From contig NW_024881327.1 of the NCBI RefSeq assembly GCF_018691265.1, forward strand, positions 26,281,936 to 26,345,935: a DNA stretch of 64,000 bases. The letters are read 5' to 3'. The translations under genes were made by a program, and so were the position numbers. Under the pieces are notes generated by a model. That model worked only from the letters and a program-made list of their open reading frames with translations, had not been told where the DNA came from and did no database searches. This DNA comes from Tyto alba. Its lineage: Eukaryota > Chordata > Aves > Strigiformes > Tytonidae. Positions 36,247 through 48,211 of the stretch are shown piece after piece (positions within the stretch are counted from its first letter, which is position 1; the number at the start of each line of letters is the position of its first letter).

Positions 36247-38927
36247 GGAAGTAGCCATTTACTGCCAGCATCTCACACCACCACTCTCAAGCTGCTGCGA
36301 GTTCTCTGGATGCTTCGTTTGCTTTCCCCTTAGGCTGAATTTTGCTCCTTCCTCCTGCAAGACAAGGCTTTGTCAACCCTCCCCAGCAGGAAACATAAGT
36401 TTGAAACCAAAACTTTTCTGGCATCCAAACTCACTTCCTGCAAAAGGAAGTGTACAGACAGTGGATTTCAGTTATCAAAATTATTTCATCCTCTTCTTAA
36501 ATAGCCTGCCTGAATAGTTGGATGCTATATATTTTGACACTGACAGATTGAGGGGTTTCCTAATTGTGAGAGTGCAGTACTCAAAGACCTTCATTTTTTG
36601 TGTTGTGTTTTGGGCTGGTTATTCTTCAGTTATACCCTACAAATATGTAAAGAGAAGACAAAGAGAAGGTACATTGTTATCAAAACCTGCCCAAGTCAAG
36701 AATTATAGCGATTTATAGAGCTTCATATGGAAAAACATAATTTGCGTGGTAAGATCCTACTTACTAATTTATTGTGTCAAATCACTAGTCACTCACAGGC
36801 CATTTAATGAAAAAGAAATACACAACATTATTGTTTTGCTGGGAGTTGGAAGTACAGACATCTTCTCACCCGTATGGAAATTGCATGCAATCAAACCCCA
36901 AATCTCAGGTGGCCAAACAGTGTAAAACAGCGAGTAACAGAGCTGCAGCATCTGATTTATGGGCAGCTGAGCATTGCAGGCAGCTGAGACTCTCCTTCGC
37001 TTGGCAGCACCTCTCGTTTTCGCAAAGATGACTACAGCTGCAGAGATCTGTTGCCACGAAGGATCTGAGCTGGTTTTGCATACCCATAAGGTCCTCCCTT
37101 GGTACCATTCTCACTTTTAGCAGCAAGAATATTCTGCCTTTGTCTGGACAGTGGGGAGGCTAATACACTGCATGGCAAAATCACAAACCACAAAACATCA
37201 AACGCAGGTAAAGCATGACAAATCAAATAAAGCAGCACTGGAAAGCTGTTTATTCCACAACTCATGAACTCTCTTTTCCCACCTAAGTTATCAATAAAAT
37301 TAGCTTCTATTAAATAGGGTGGTCCAGGAGCATGGGGGCAGCAGACAACCCAAGGGCTTGTGAGTTTCCACCGATCCTTCTGCTGGTTTTACCTGAAGCT
37401 GGGTTCAGGGGTTGTTTTTTAGTTTTGTTTTTCCCCATTAAAACTTCTCATACTTGTAAAGCTGTGTGGTTCCCATTCCAAAAAGTACTCTTAACTCATG
37501 CGACCTCTGAAGGAATTAAACATGTTTTGCCTCCTAAACGGAAAGCCTCTAGAATATTTACATAGTGAAGTAGTCTCTTAAGATTTATATCCTCCTTCCT
37601 CCTGGATTTTAAAAGAAAATAAATTCCACTTGCTTGAAGTTGATTTTTGCTTTAATATTTTTAATGATGTGTTGAGGACAGTGGGCTGGAAGCACAGGGA
37701 TTAGAGTGCTCAGTTCTCTTCTCAATTTTGTCAGGGACACGTGTTAATTCAAGTAAACTTTGACCCTCCTCTTCTCTTCCTCCCCAGCGCACTCTGTTTT
37801 CTATTGTGTAAAAGATGTCTAATGATACGTATGGCTTTAGATTCTTACAGATTTATTTAATATTGAAAATAATGCCTTTCACAGAAATGCAAAACATTTT
37901 TTCTTGGGTTTATTACACTTCCTCTTAATTCCTGTAGATCCTTTAAATCACATTTTAAATGTCACTTTTGAAGCACAATATCATGTTCAGTGTTTAAAAA
38001 CTGAAAAAAATATTTTTTTACTTTCTTCACTGTCCTCCCGTCTGCCAAAACTCGGGCCTTTTGCAAAAATCAGCAAATTGACGTCAGTTCATTTACCCTT
38101 AGGGATAGTAACTTATTACACAGCTTAAGTTATAAAAATAAATAAGGAAGGAGGGTGGAGGAAAGAGTTGGAAAACAACAAAAATCTGTCACAAACTCTC
38201 CCTGGATTTTGAAGAGTATATGATTGTAGCATTAAAATGTCCAAACAGTGCAAGCGAGCAGAAGGCATTACAGCTTGGGCCTTAGCTGGCTCTGCATTAA
38301 GCAGTGTTAATGTTTTTATACAACCTTTGGAAAGCTCAGAATTGACCTGTTTTTATTATTTTTATTGGCTCCCTTGATGATAGACAAATGGGTCTAACCT
38401 GAGGCCAACATAACCAGCAGGAAATTTGGGTCATGGGTAGTTACATTTTTAAAACTTGTGTTTTAGGGTTGTTCAATCAGGGTAATTGATTGATTGTTAG
38501 GCAGTGCAGGGAGCCCCTAAATCATCAGAGGTGGCCAGATAATGACAATCTGCCAGTGGATTTTGTTTGAGGCAAATTTCCCAGCTCCCTGTGGAGCCAT
38601 GCTCTGTAGTGAGGCTGCGAGTCCCTTTTTTTTCATACATGCTCCAGTCCAACTGGCCTGTTTGGACAAAATAGCCTCTGAAACTTGGCAAGTTCCATTT
38701 GAAGTCCTCTGTAGTGCCATTTCCCAAGAGATAAGGGAAAAACATTCCAGAGAAGTTCATAACCCAGAAAGACCCTACGTGCGTTCTGAAGTTAACGGTT
38801 TATTATAGCTGTTTAATTTTTTTTTTCTCTTTCATTTTTACTTTGAAGATAAGAGGTGGCAATCATTGCTTTAAGTTGTTGAGTTTTAGCCCGCCCTACA
38901 GTAAATCATCCTGAAAGTTTAGATCCA

Positions 38928-38945
38928 TTTTTTTTTTTTTTTTTT
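38928..38945. repeat. Poly(T) run, 18 nt
   Basis: This is an uninterrupted T18 in AT-rich intron, with nothing recognised beside it. Confidence 0.65.
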
Positions 38946-40400
38946 AATCATGTATGTTTGAAAGTTTGCCAGAGATGCTGTACATGTGTACTTTCAGGAG
39001 CTACTATCCTCAAGCAGGAGCTGTTGACCCTACTGTTTTATACAATCATGTACATCCTTGTTGCACCATGCATTTAGATAATTTGTGCATGCAAAACGGA
39101 GCTGTTAGAGATTGGATGAAGTAGAGAGTTTATGTCTTGGCAGGGGAGCAAGGAATAGATGATGTGCCAGTAGGTGGTAGATGATGTTCAGTGATACGTG
39201 GCATAGGGCTTGCTCTCCTTAAAAGTGAATTCAGATAATATAGATCGAAGTTTGTCATCTAGTCCAGAATAACTCCACATGTAAGTTAATCTTCAGTTTT
39301 TAGGCTTTCTCCCAGTAGCTGCAATTCCTTGGAAGTTTTGTCTTTTTCCATTTTAGGATCTGGACGATCTGATATTTATTGTACTGGCATACAGATGAGA
39401 ATTTGTTTTTGTCACTTTTCAAGAAGAGAGCAGGTAATACTGAACTGGGGCAGGGCTGAGTTGAAATTTGGGAACCTACAGCCTTCTCTTGAGGGTGGCC
39501 CAGCTGCCAGTGTATGCCAGACTGGTGCCAACCACCGCAGATTTGCTTCCCAGGCGGAGCAGCGCCTGGTCTCTCTGTGCATGTGATTTAATGCTCCCTG
39601 CCCAAACACACACAGGGTGCAAACCCCTCCCAGATTTCTAAATGTTCCCTTTTGGCTTCCACATGCTTTTGACCACTGGAGCTTTGTAATTTACTGTTTC
39701 AAGTCCACAGTTGCATTTACTCTTAGGTTTAGCATGTGGGTAGCTAGAAAATTCTTCTCTAAGGTATGTATTCGAATAGAAACATAACATCTGACCACAT
39801 TAAAGTCCCTTGAAAGATGGGTCCATGGCAAAACTTGTATGTCAGGAGCAGGGTGGGGCCCAAAGTCTGCAGAAGTGTTGTTTCCTATAGGACAGGCTGG
39901 AAAAAAAAGCTTCTTGAGAGTTTGAGTAATTCAGGCTTTCTTTATGAGTGTGATCTGTAGCAGATTGGTGTAAGTATAAAAATTACAGTTTATGAGATGC
40001 TTGTTAGTGTTTCTGTGATTGACAAAGAACAACTAAAGCAAAATACTACTAAATCCAGGATTACTCCAGAGTGTTGTATGGAGTATGCCAGCAGATGAAA
40101 CTTTCTCTTTCCGTGTTCCTAAAGTTGGACTCTGAAATCCCTGCCCATGTTTCAGAAAAAACTACTCAGTTGTCAGAAGAGCTCAGAACTAAATTAATGC
40201 AGTTAAAACCAGTGATAAATTCAATTGCATGATTTTGTTATTGTATAAACCTGTGTCTCTTTCTGGTTAGTTTGATTTATATTTTGCTTACTTATTGTGA
40301 ATCTAAAGGGTATGTTATTGGTGGTGGTGTCTATTTACTGTGACTAGTCTGTTTGAAGTTAATGTATTAACAGCCAAGAATAAAAGTGCGCAGACTTGAC

Positions 40401-41410
40401 TCTTTGGATTGTAAGAGATTCGATGTTATGCTTTACACTATAAATTGACCCACAGGTTTTCACAGGGAGCTGTTTGGTGATCACAGGGCAAGGGGCAGGG
40501 TGCTGGTGTTGCAGGAGACCTCTTGGATGGACCTGAGCAATCACTGCCACTGAGAGAGGAAGGCTGTTGTTTTTTCCCCTCCAAACCTCCGTCCCTGTGC
40601 AGGAGCAGCGTGCTCCTCCTGCTTGCCTTGCACTGGCCCCACTTCTCACTTGATCCCGCTGCTGAGCTGCAAACTAACACACAGCAGAAGTCTAGTATGC
40701 ACAGATTTCATACGCAGGTGTGTGCACTCAGCGAGGGCGGCACTTGGCTGGTAGGGTTAGTCACTCTGCTACCCTGAGTGGCAGAGACCCACGTGGCAGA
40801 TCTAAACCCCAGCCCTGGTGTTACATGATGTGGATGTCAGCGTGGCACTTCGGGGCATCTGTGTCTGAAGTCTCCTTTTTACAACCACAGTAAAGCTGTA
40901 CAGACACCTCTCCCACGGAGATGAGAAGAAGCAAGTGTGATGTCAACCGCTGAGAACCTAGGACATCGCAGCATACTCTTAGTTTCCTCCTCTTTTTCTC
41001 TGCCAGCCTTCCTCTCCTCGCATACATGTTACGATCATCTTTCAGCCTCACAGTCATGTGCTTCTCCCCACTCCCACATGGCCTTTGCCTTACTCAACTC
41101 ACAGCATGGATGTGCTGTGGGAATGTCCTGCCTAGCAAAGGAGGCTTTTCCAGTGTGGATGACCCTTATGTGGCGTGAGAGGCTGGCAAGTGTGCTGTGA
41201 AGGAGGCAGAGGGGAAGAGGGTCAGGGCACACACCAGGCCAGTGATTGCTGCTCTGTCCTTGCTCCAGTTGTAGAGCTCTTCTAGGAAACCGTGCCAGTC
41301 ACTTAAACCACGTGCTTCACAGGTGATTCCCTCTGTTTCTAATTTTCTGGGCTTCTGACCTGAAAACATAGGGTCAGGTTTGCAGATGTGCTCAGAGCTC
41401 GCAATAACAA
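40401..41410 (+). other. GC-richer intron shoulder before the second SCFD2 exon
   Basis: This stretch is noticeably richer in G and C than the rest of the intron, with overlapping open frames on both strands at 40359-41519. None shows a known domain, and none has a matched pair of splice sites that joins the SCFD2 frame. I call it intronic. Confidence 0.5.
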
Positions 41411-41466
41411 CTGAAGTCAATGGGAGCTGGGCTTTGAACTCCCTGCTCAAGTATAAAATCAGGCCC
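41411..41466 (+). repeat. Ancient amniote interspersed repeat fragment (CR1/L3-like)
   Basis: The sequence carries 'ctgaagtcaatgggagctgg' and, about 30 bp on, 'aaaatcaggccc'. This is the signature of an old amniote repeat (the '...gaagtcaatgggagct...ggatcaggccc' type). It lies about 350 bp upstream of the exon at 41816. Confidence 0.6.
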
Positions 41467-41815
41467 AAGGAGGAGACCCAAAATTTAGAGGAAGTATTTG
41501 ACCTTGTGCTTTGTACCATTTCTACATCAGAGACTGATGCTCCCTAATCATCAGACTTTTCAAATTCTGAGATGCTGCTATCATGAGTACCTAGGAAAAA
41601 ACTTGCAGGAAAATAATAAATTTGCTCTCTGAGCAGCAAGTAAGTCACAGGACCATGTGCTGACAAATGAGAATGCAAATACTGAACAATGTTTCATTAA
41701 ATGAGCACTGCTATTATGGGAAATGATAACCTGCAGATGCAGGCAGGTGTATGTCTCATTCTAACTGATAAGCACTACAGGGGCAATCTGACATGATCTT
41801 CCTTCTGTTTTTCAG
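41467..41815 (+). other. 3' end of the 33.4-kb SCFD2 intron
   Basis: This is intron sequence running into the acceptor. It holds candidate branch-point motifs ctaac (41761-41765) and ctgac (41788-41792) and a pyrimidine tract at about 41798-41812. Confidence 0.7.
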
Positions 41816-42065
41816 ACTATTGGTGAGTCAGAAATGCCCAGTGTTTTGAACCAGTTATTGCCAATGATCAAGTCTTACAACAAGAGGACGAAAGATGATT
41901 ATAGCTGCGAGGACTTTCTTGTCTTGCTGGTCTACATGTATTCTGTGGTTGGAGAACTCAAAAGCGGAAAAGAGCTGGACACAGCTGAAGAAGAGGTGAA
42001 AAAGGCCCTAGTCAAGGCCATTTGTGATGAGCCAGAGCCATCTCTTTTGTTGCAGAAAATAACAG
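41816..42065 (+). CDS. SCFD2: SCFD2 internal coding exon (downstream of the two in this window)
   Basis: This 250-nt exon encodes 83 complete codons plus one base (phase 0 in, phase 1 out). The acceptor is ccttctgtttttcag, with AG at 41814-41815. A plausible branch point is ctgac at 41788-41792, about 24 nt upstream. The donor CAG|gtaag at 42066 is strong. Landmarks are TIGESEMPSVLNQLLPMIK, EDFLVLLVYMYSVVGEL, EEVKKALVKAIC and SLLLQKIT. It continues directly from the Q that ends the exon at 8447. From memory it aligns with human SCFD2 residues about 438-520 without a gap. The trailing G fits a following Asp codon, as in the human protein. The stretch is mostly amphipathic helix, with a charged lysine- and glutamate-rich middle (KSGKELDTAEEEVKKAL). 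It belongs to the C-terminal half of the Sec1-like domain, predicted to act in vesicle trafficking. The remaining roughly 160 residues are not in the next 21.9 kb. Confidence 0.95.
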
Positions 42066-43860
42066 GTAAGATTCTGCTTGTGTGGTGAGAAATGGGATGG
42101 CTGGGAACACAGGAACTGGGAGAAACCTGTAAAAGAGGCTTGAGTTGTCTGTGGTGCTGAGGATACATGAGTAAGCACAAGGATTTCCTGTAGATTTGTT
42201 CCATCTCCCATATTCATATATCCCAAATGCTGACAGGCTGTCCTTGAAGAGTGCTGAGTCTGATGAAAGCTCTACAAGTTGTTCTTTTTGTTAAAGGTTG
42301 GCTAAGTTTATGTGTTTTCTTAAGGTAATCTTTTCCACAGTTTCTTTCATTGATCAGTGTAAAGTTGACCCTGGGAAGTCAAAATTAATTCTGGAAACAT
42401 GTTCAGTGAACCACAGTTGCTTTGTGAATATGAGGAGCTGGCCTGTCTGGCATAAAAAAAGAAATGTGTCTAAAACCAACACTGAGCTTTTTGCTGAAAC
42501 GACATGAACATTAGCCTTTAAAAATAGCATGCTAAGCCTTTTTCTAGATGAGCACTCATAGAGAAGGAAAGCCCTAACTTCTTGCTGCCAGTGTCACATT
42601 TTAGAAAACAAAATTGTTAAAAACATTTGTTAAAATTAATTTACTATGGCTCAAGGGTGGCATATCTAAATGGCAGAAGAAATTTTGCTTCCTGCTGTCG
42701 CTTTTCTCACTATTTACTAATAGTGAGCAGCTTGTTGACGAGGTCATCTTTGAGGTAGGGAGCATATGAACATAAGTCAAGATGTTGTGAGGAGCTTACA
42801 GTTGAAAGCCTTTGCCAAGAAAGGGCCCAAGTGGGGAGTCTCAAGGGAAGTGGAATAGTACTGCTGTTGGTTATTCTGGTACTATTCCCTCTGGACACTT
42901 CTACTTCAAAATTCAGGTGTGGTCTGACTGGTTTGCTGTTGCTTTGAGTGTAAAATACTGTAACGGTTAAAAGACTGTTACTGTAGGAATGGGCATGTTC
43001 GGTCGTATTTGCACTGTGTTGTTATTTTAATACTCCTGGCCATGGTTCCTGCAGTGTTCCAGGCTTCTTGTAGACTTTTCTCTCCTGTTCTTCAATGTGT
43101 ACTGCACATCTTGTCCACTATATGGTGCTTCCCTCACAACTGCAGTGGTGTCTTCTACCAGATGGGGTGCAGTCTAAACCTCCATTTTCATATTTTGCCC
43201 TTTCTCCTATTATTGACAGTGTTTTGAATCACAGCTTTATCAGTTTCTCTTTGTTGTGCCTAACCTAAGTATAGGAAGATTTGAAGTCTCTAAAACTTCA
43301 ATCGAGTACCAAAGAGAAGATTCAGTCCTGTGTATGTAGATGCTTCCTTTGTTGTTGTCTATGCTCTCAGGCTGTGTAGTTGCAAGCACAGATGGAGATC
43401 AAAATAGACATTGTGCTTGTCTTATGTTCCATAACCTGTCAATAATTCCATAGTTTTTACAAAATACTTGCATGCTTGATTTCCAGGGTGCGTGTTTCCT
43501 GAGTAAAAGTAAGTATCTGGGTGTTTGCTCTCAACTTCTCGGCAGATGAATGTTTCAGTACAAAGATTCTTTAGTTTATGAAATAAAATTACTTCTATCT
43601 TTTTACATAGTGGACAGACTATTAGAAGCATGGTGGGTGTCTGAAATACAGCATTCACCTCCTTAGGCATAAGTATTCACTCTGTTATGCGGGACATATG
43701 ACTATGAAAAAGAGAAGGACTTGACACTGTGCAAGCACTGTTTAGCAACAGCCAAAGCATTTGTGTGTTATCAACATGAATTTAGCCACCACTCCAAAAC
43801 ACAGCACCATACAGGCTGCTGTGAAGAAAGCTAACTCCATCCCAGCCAGACCCCGTACAG
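42066..43860 (+). other. Start of the next SCFD2 intron
   Basis: The intron opens with GTAAG at 42066. It is AT-rich with several short open frames and no recognisable element. Confidence 0.65.
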
Positions 43861-43927
43861 GTAGTTTTAGACTAAGCACATCATTATGAAGATGTGCTTA
43901 GTCTAAATGTGCTTAGTCTAAAACTAC
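43861..43927. repeat. Quasi-palindrome with internal duplication
   Basis: A 22-nt left arm (43861-43882, starting gtagttttag) has its reverse complement represented twice on the right. The first copy covers 17 nt (43891-43907, gatgtgcttagtctaaa). The second covers 20 nt (43908-43927, tgtgcttagtctaaaactac). An 8-nt spacer, attatgaa, separates the arms. The word 'cattatgaag' also recurs 45 bp later, at 43927. The structure could form a stable cruciform or RNA hairpin. Confidence 0.9.
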
Positions 43928-46900
43928 ATTATGAAGGTGTGCTTCATATGTGATGAAGTTAATTCCATAACACAAAGCCACAGTCCTTGCATCCTTTTAT
44001 TTCTGTATCTGTGTGTTTAGCACAACCATGTTTGTGCTTTCTGCACAAGTGTGTGATAGTATTTCCCCCTGCTTGCATATTTTTTTGGTTTATCGGCATT
44101 CTTTGTTTTTACATCTCATTTAGAACAACATTTTGACTTAATCATAGAAGAGGAAAAAAAATATTAAAACTTACTGTTATGACCAAAAAATAAGGATTGT
44201 GTTGGGAGAAAAACATAAAATGGAATTTCTAGGAATGCCCCTTAGGTAGTTTTCAAGCCTTTATTCATCCAACAGATTGCTTTCTTAGCATTAGTGGAAT
44301 TTGCTGAATTTGTAATTTGCTATATTTGCAGTGCAGTTGACTTGGGAAAACTGAGAAAACATGTTCAGCATTAGAATTTCTCTTCCCTGACCTGTATTTT
44401 GCCAGGCCTGTGTTCTACATTCAGCTTCCCTTTGAACCCTGACTACCTTGCCTGTGCCTAGAGAGGCAAAACAAGTCAGAACCACAGGAGCACCCACGAG
44501 CTTTCTTTCAAAGGCACAGCAGGAGGGCTTTTGTTGTAGCAGGGCCGAGAGTCAGGGAATAGATGGTAGTGCCAGCTTCCCGTTTTGGTACAAGAGCCGA
44601 TATAACGCTGAGACATCTTCCGCTTCCAGCAGAACATGCTATGAACTACAGCCTGGCTGTTCCTTTTAGCAGATGCAGGTTAGCCTATTTTCACAAGGTC
44701 AGCCCAACTCTGCAAGTTAGCAACAGCCACAGGTCTGGGCAGATCATGGTGCAGACCTACAGCACTCTGCCCTCATTTTACTGTAAGTCAGAAAGAAGAG
44801 AGAACCTTTCTTGCTCTTAAATGGCCACGAAAGTTAATCAGAGTAAAATAAATTTCAGTAATTATTGTAATCTCTCATTCATGATCAGAATAAAGGAAAA
44901 TGTTCACAGTCTTTTATTTTCAGCTTTCCATCGAGGTAAGTGATAGGAAGAATGTCAAATTGGATGTGTCAGGAGAGAAAACTAAGCCAGTTACTAGGGG
45001 AGTTCAAGACACTGCCTGCTGGCTCACTCCTCACCTCCAGGTTCCCGTGTGGGACCCAAGTTTCTGAACGTTCAATATCCATTCTGCAGTAAATTTGCTC
45101 TTACTAAGTAGCTTAGTCTGCAGAGCTGCAGGTTGAAGTTTCAAACCCTGCTGACAATGCGTGATTGGACAGCCTTGGTTATAGCAACAGATAGCAAAAT
45201 TGACTGTTTCCTTTAAAAAGGCATACAGAAGTAATAATATATAGGCTGCAAAGCCAAGCACTTCAAATTTGAGAAATGCCAGTAACTCCGTTTCCCATGC
45301 AATCATCATTTGACTCCTGTGTGCACTGTAGCACAGTCTTCAATTTCATGATTATACAGTGTATTTTCTATGAGCCACGGCTGTATTCAGGTGTATGGAC
45401 TGAACATCACAGAGAACCAGAACAATATAGCTTCAGTTATCCTTACACATGATGAATAAGTACTAATAAAGTAAGTGAGACTCTCTATATGATATTCAGC
45501 AAGTATCTTTCTCTGGGTCTCAGTTTGCAGTTCATGAAGTGGACTGGTGCTCTCAGCTTTGTGTGACTCATTTTGGAACTTGAAGAAGAAAAGCATTAAA
45601 TTATAGTGATTACATTTCTTTGAACAGAGAGGACTTTGTGCTCTGCTTCCCAATACACCTGGTGCCTGATGTTTTGGTTTTAGTTTGAACTCAACACCGT
45701 GCTAAGGCTGTTTGGTTGATTTAAGTTGAAATTAAAAGCCGTTATCTCAGCTGTGGCTCTGAACTGCTGCCTAAGCCTTTTGCTTTCCTCTTCTGTGCAA
45801 AGCATGAAAGGTGTGCAAACAGATACACGTTTCTGTTGGGTTTATTTGTTGTTCCCATGGAGTCACTTGAGAAATAAAATGCAAAACCCTTGTAAACTTT
45901 AGAAAACTTGACTTCTGATGCCAGGTCATCAGTCAAAGTAATAGCCAGGTTTATACGAGGTGTCTTTTATTCCTGTTATACTTGTTAAATGTAAACTTAC
46001 TTATGCTTGCCTGAGTGTATGCCTATAGAAGTTCTCCAGTGCTGTGTCTACCTCTCAGAACTAGTGCAAACTTCCCCCAAAAGATGCAGCTCATCAGTGC
46101 GCAGGGGATATTTATGCTGTGTTTGGTTTTTCGTGTTACCTAGTGAAACTGGATTAGTATTTGCAATAGTGGAAAAGAAAGTGATTCTGGGAGATGTTAG
46201 TCTGTCTGTCCAGTTGGCCACACTAGGTTTCCCTGATGTAGCCCAGATGATTGCAGCCCTCTGCAGAATATGTTAAGATATAACGCTTGTGAAAACTTAT
46301 ATTGTGAAAGAGGCATAAGCACTCACAATTTCCTGGCTGTTGAGTCTTCTCAACTTTATTGTTGCCTGAATGTATGTTTTCCAAAATATTTCTACAATAA
46401 CATTCTGCATTTATGTAACACCTTGTTTCATTGAAGCACTAAAAAAAAATATCCTGGAACTGTTAATTAAAATGAAAAAGCAATATGTTAATCACCCAAT
46501 GAGATTTAAGAAATGTGATACATTTTTTTTGCATGCATAATAATATAAAAGTATATTAGTGGTGTTGTGTTTGATGGAACTGTTAAATAATACGTGTTGT
46601 GGTAGAGTATCTTAGTGCCTTGGGTAATAAAACTGAATGTAACAGTTCCAAGATTTCTCCTGGGTGTAATTTACCGCAGACATATGTTCTGCATCACTGT
46701 TTCCAGCAGAATGTTACAAATTGGAGGGGAAACAGAACAGACCAAAACATGATGGAAAATGATGCTTTTCAACAGAATGCTGGGTTTGGGGGCGTTTGGG
46801 GGTGGTTTGGTGTCTTTTTGGCAGCTGTTAAAAAAAAGCTGTGAAATATTGTATTTATTTTATCATCTTATCTGTTCATCTAGTTTTGTAAATGTCCACG

Positions 46901-46969
46901 TGGAGCTCTGTACAACTACAAAAATACGCAAAAGTAATGCTAATAGAGCCGCAAAGCAATTAAAAAATC
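43928..46969 (+). other. SCFD2 intron sequence
   Basis: This is AT-rich intronic sequence. I see nothing beyond short chance open frames. Confidence 0.6.
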
Positions 46970-47434
46970 TTATTTTTTCAGCTGCACCGTTCTCTCTTTT
47001 TCATCTGCAGATAGCTGTGGGAGCTCTGTAGAGCAGCTCAGCCTCCCGTGGCATGCTCCGGAGGCCAGCCGGCCAGCCCCGGGCACTGCCGGGCTGCGGG
47101 GCACCCACCAACGCGGCCCACGGCCACCAGCGCTCGCTCGGCTGGTAGGGCCGTAGCTCTCAGTCCCACCTTCTCCAGCACAGCTGTGGCAGGAACCCTC
47201 TTGTGCCAGGAACTGCTGCTTATCAGCTTCTAAAAAGTGGAATTTTTCACGATAAACTGGATTTCTGGACCTTTTCCTTGCTTTTTCTAAATTCTGTGTG
47301 TTGAAGCGTAGGCATTGCCGCATTGGGTTAGACACACGGTGACTTGGCTGCTTCTGCTTCGGACTGTCTTCATCACACGATTCTTGGGAGGGATGTTGCA
47401 CATTAGTGAAGTTACACGCTAATGAAAGTATCAT
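46970..47434. other. GC-rich intronic patch with a 154-codon minus-strand open frame
   Basis: The core at about 47040-47160 is GC- and CpG-rich (for example 'cggccagccccgggcactgc'). A minus-strand open frame of 154 codons spans the patch. Its N-terminal part is Ser/Gln/Lys-rich and basic (EKARKRSRN), its middle Gly/Ala/Arg-rich. There is no recognised domain, and composition alone could keep this frame open. I treat it as a small CpG-rich element, not a gene. Confidence 0.35.
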
Positions 47435-48190
47435 TACCTTACTGCTAGTGTGGCCTAAGTATCATGAATCCTAAAATCAATCCTGATTTTGCAATAAGCA
47501 TTTATATTCCAAGACAGGGATGGCCAGTTCCCTCAGAGGACAGGCACCCTCGCTTTTATTTGGCTGTGCTCTTGGCTTTACTGCTGGTTTGGAACAAGTT
47601 TCTCAAACCTGGTTAGATTATGGACAGGTAGGTATGAAATTAGGTCCTTGGCTGAGGTTATAATGTAGCCCCTTTAGACTGGATTGTCCAGTCCACTGAA
47701 TGTACCACCTGCCTTCTGTAGGAGAGGGCTTCCCCAGCTTCATGGTGGAAGTGTAGCTCAGGTATCTGCTAGTGATTTCTTTCCCACCCCCACACATTCA
47801 TACAGTTCAGGAAAATATTGTTTAAAACCGTAAAATCTGAGACTAAATTCTGAGTGATTTTAAATTTTCTATGCTTTTATCAAGAGTATTTTCTATAAAG
47901 TTAATAAAGTTTCCACTAGTTCAGCGAAAGGCTAGCCCTATCCCTCCCTTGTATAATAGCTTATTTCCAAGTAATCCATGAGTTTTACAACAGAACTGAT
48001 GGAAAAAAAAATGTCATGACTTGAAGACATTTACTTTTTTTTTTTTATTTTTCTGTTTATTGAGAATTTAATCCTTACTACAAAGATACTTTATTAATGG
48101 CAATACACAGACAAATTAGAGAAGAGTTAATCTGGTGTTTTTATACAGTGTAGGTATTTATGCTGAGGGCTATAGCTGGCTGTATTTATC

Positions 48191-48211
48191 AAAAAAAAAA
48201 AAAAAAAAAAA
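48191..48211. repeat. Poly(A) run, 21 nt
   Basis: A21 is followed by gaaaaaag. No retrocopy is recognised upstream. Confidence 0.65.

Larger units (their letters stand above)
27661..40400 (+). other. SCFD2 33.4-kb intron, middle part
   Basis: This is AT-rich unique sequence with frequent homopolymers: T16 at 27781, A18 at 28421, G11 at 30050, T20 at 32408, A19 at 35147, T29 at 36215 and T18 at 38928. A GC-richer patch at about 30380-30680 is open in several frames on both strands without any recognised family. I found no exon. Confidence 0.6.

Noticed and set aside
41834..42088. Reading the second exon as a stand-alone gene starting at its internal Met
   Set aside because: The frame extends upstream to the acceptor at 41815 in the SCFD2 alignment, and the last codons after 42065 are intron.
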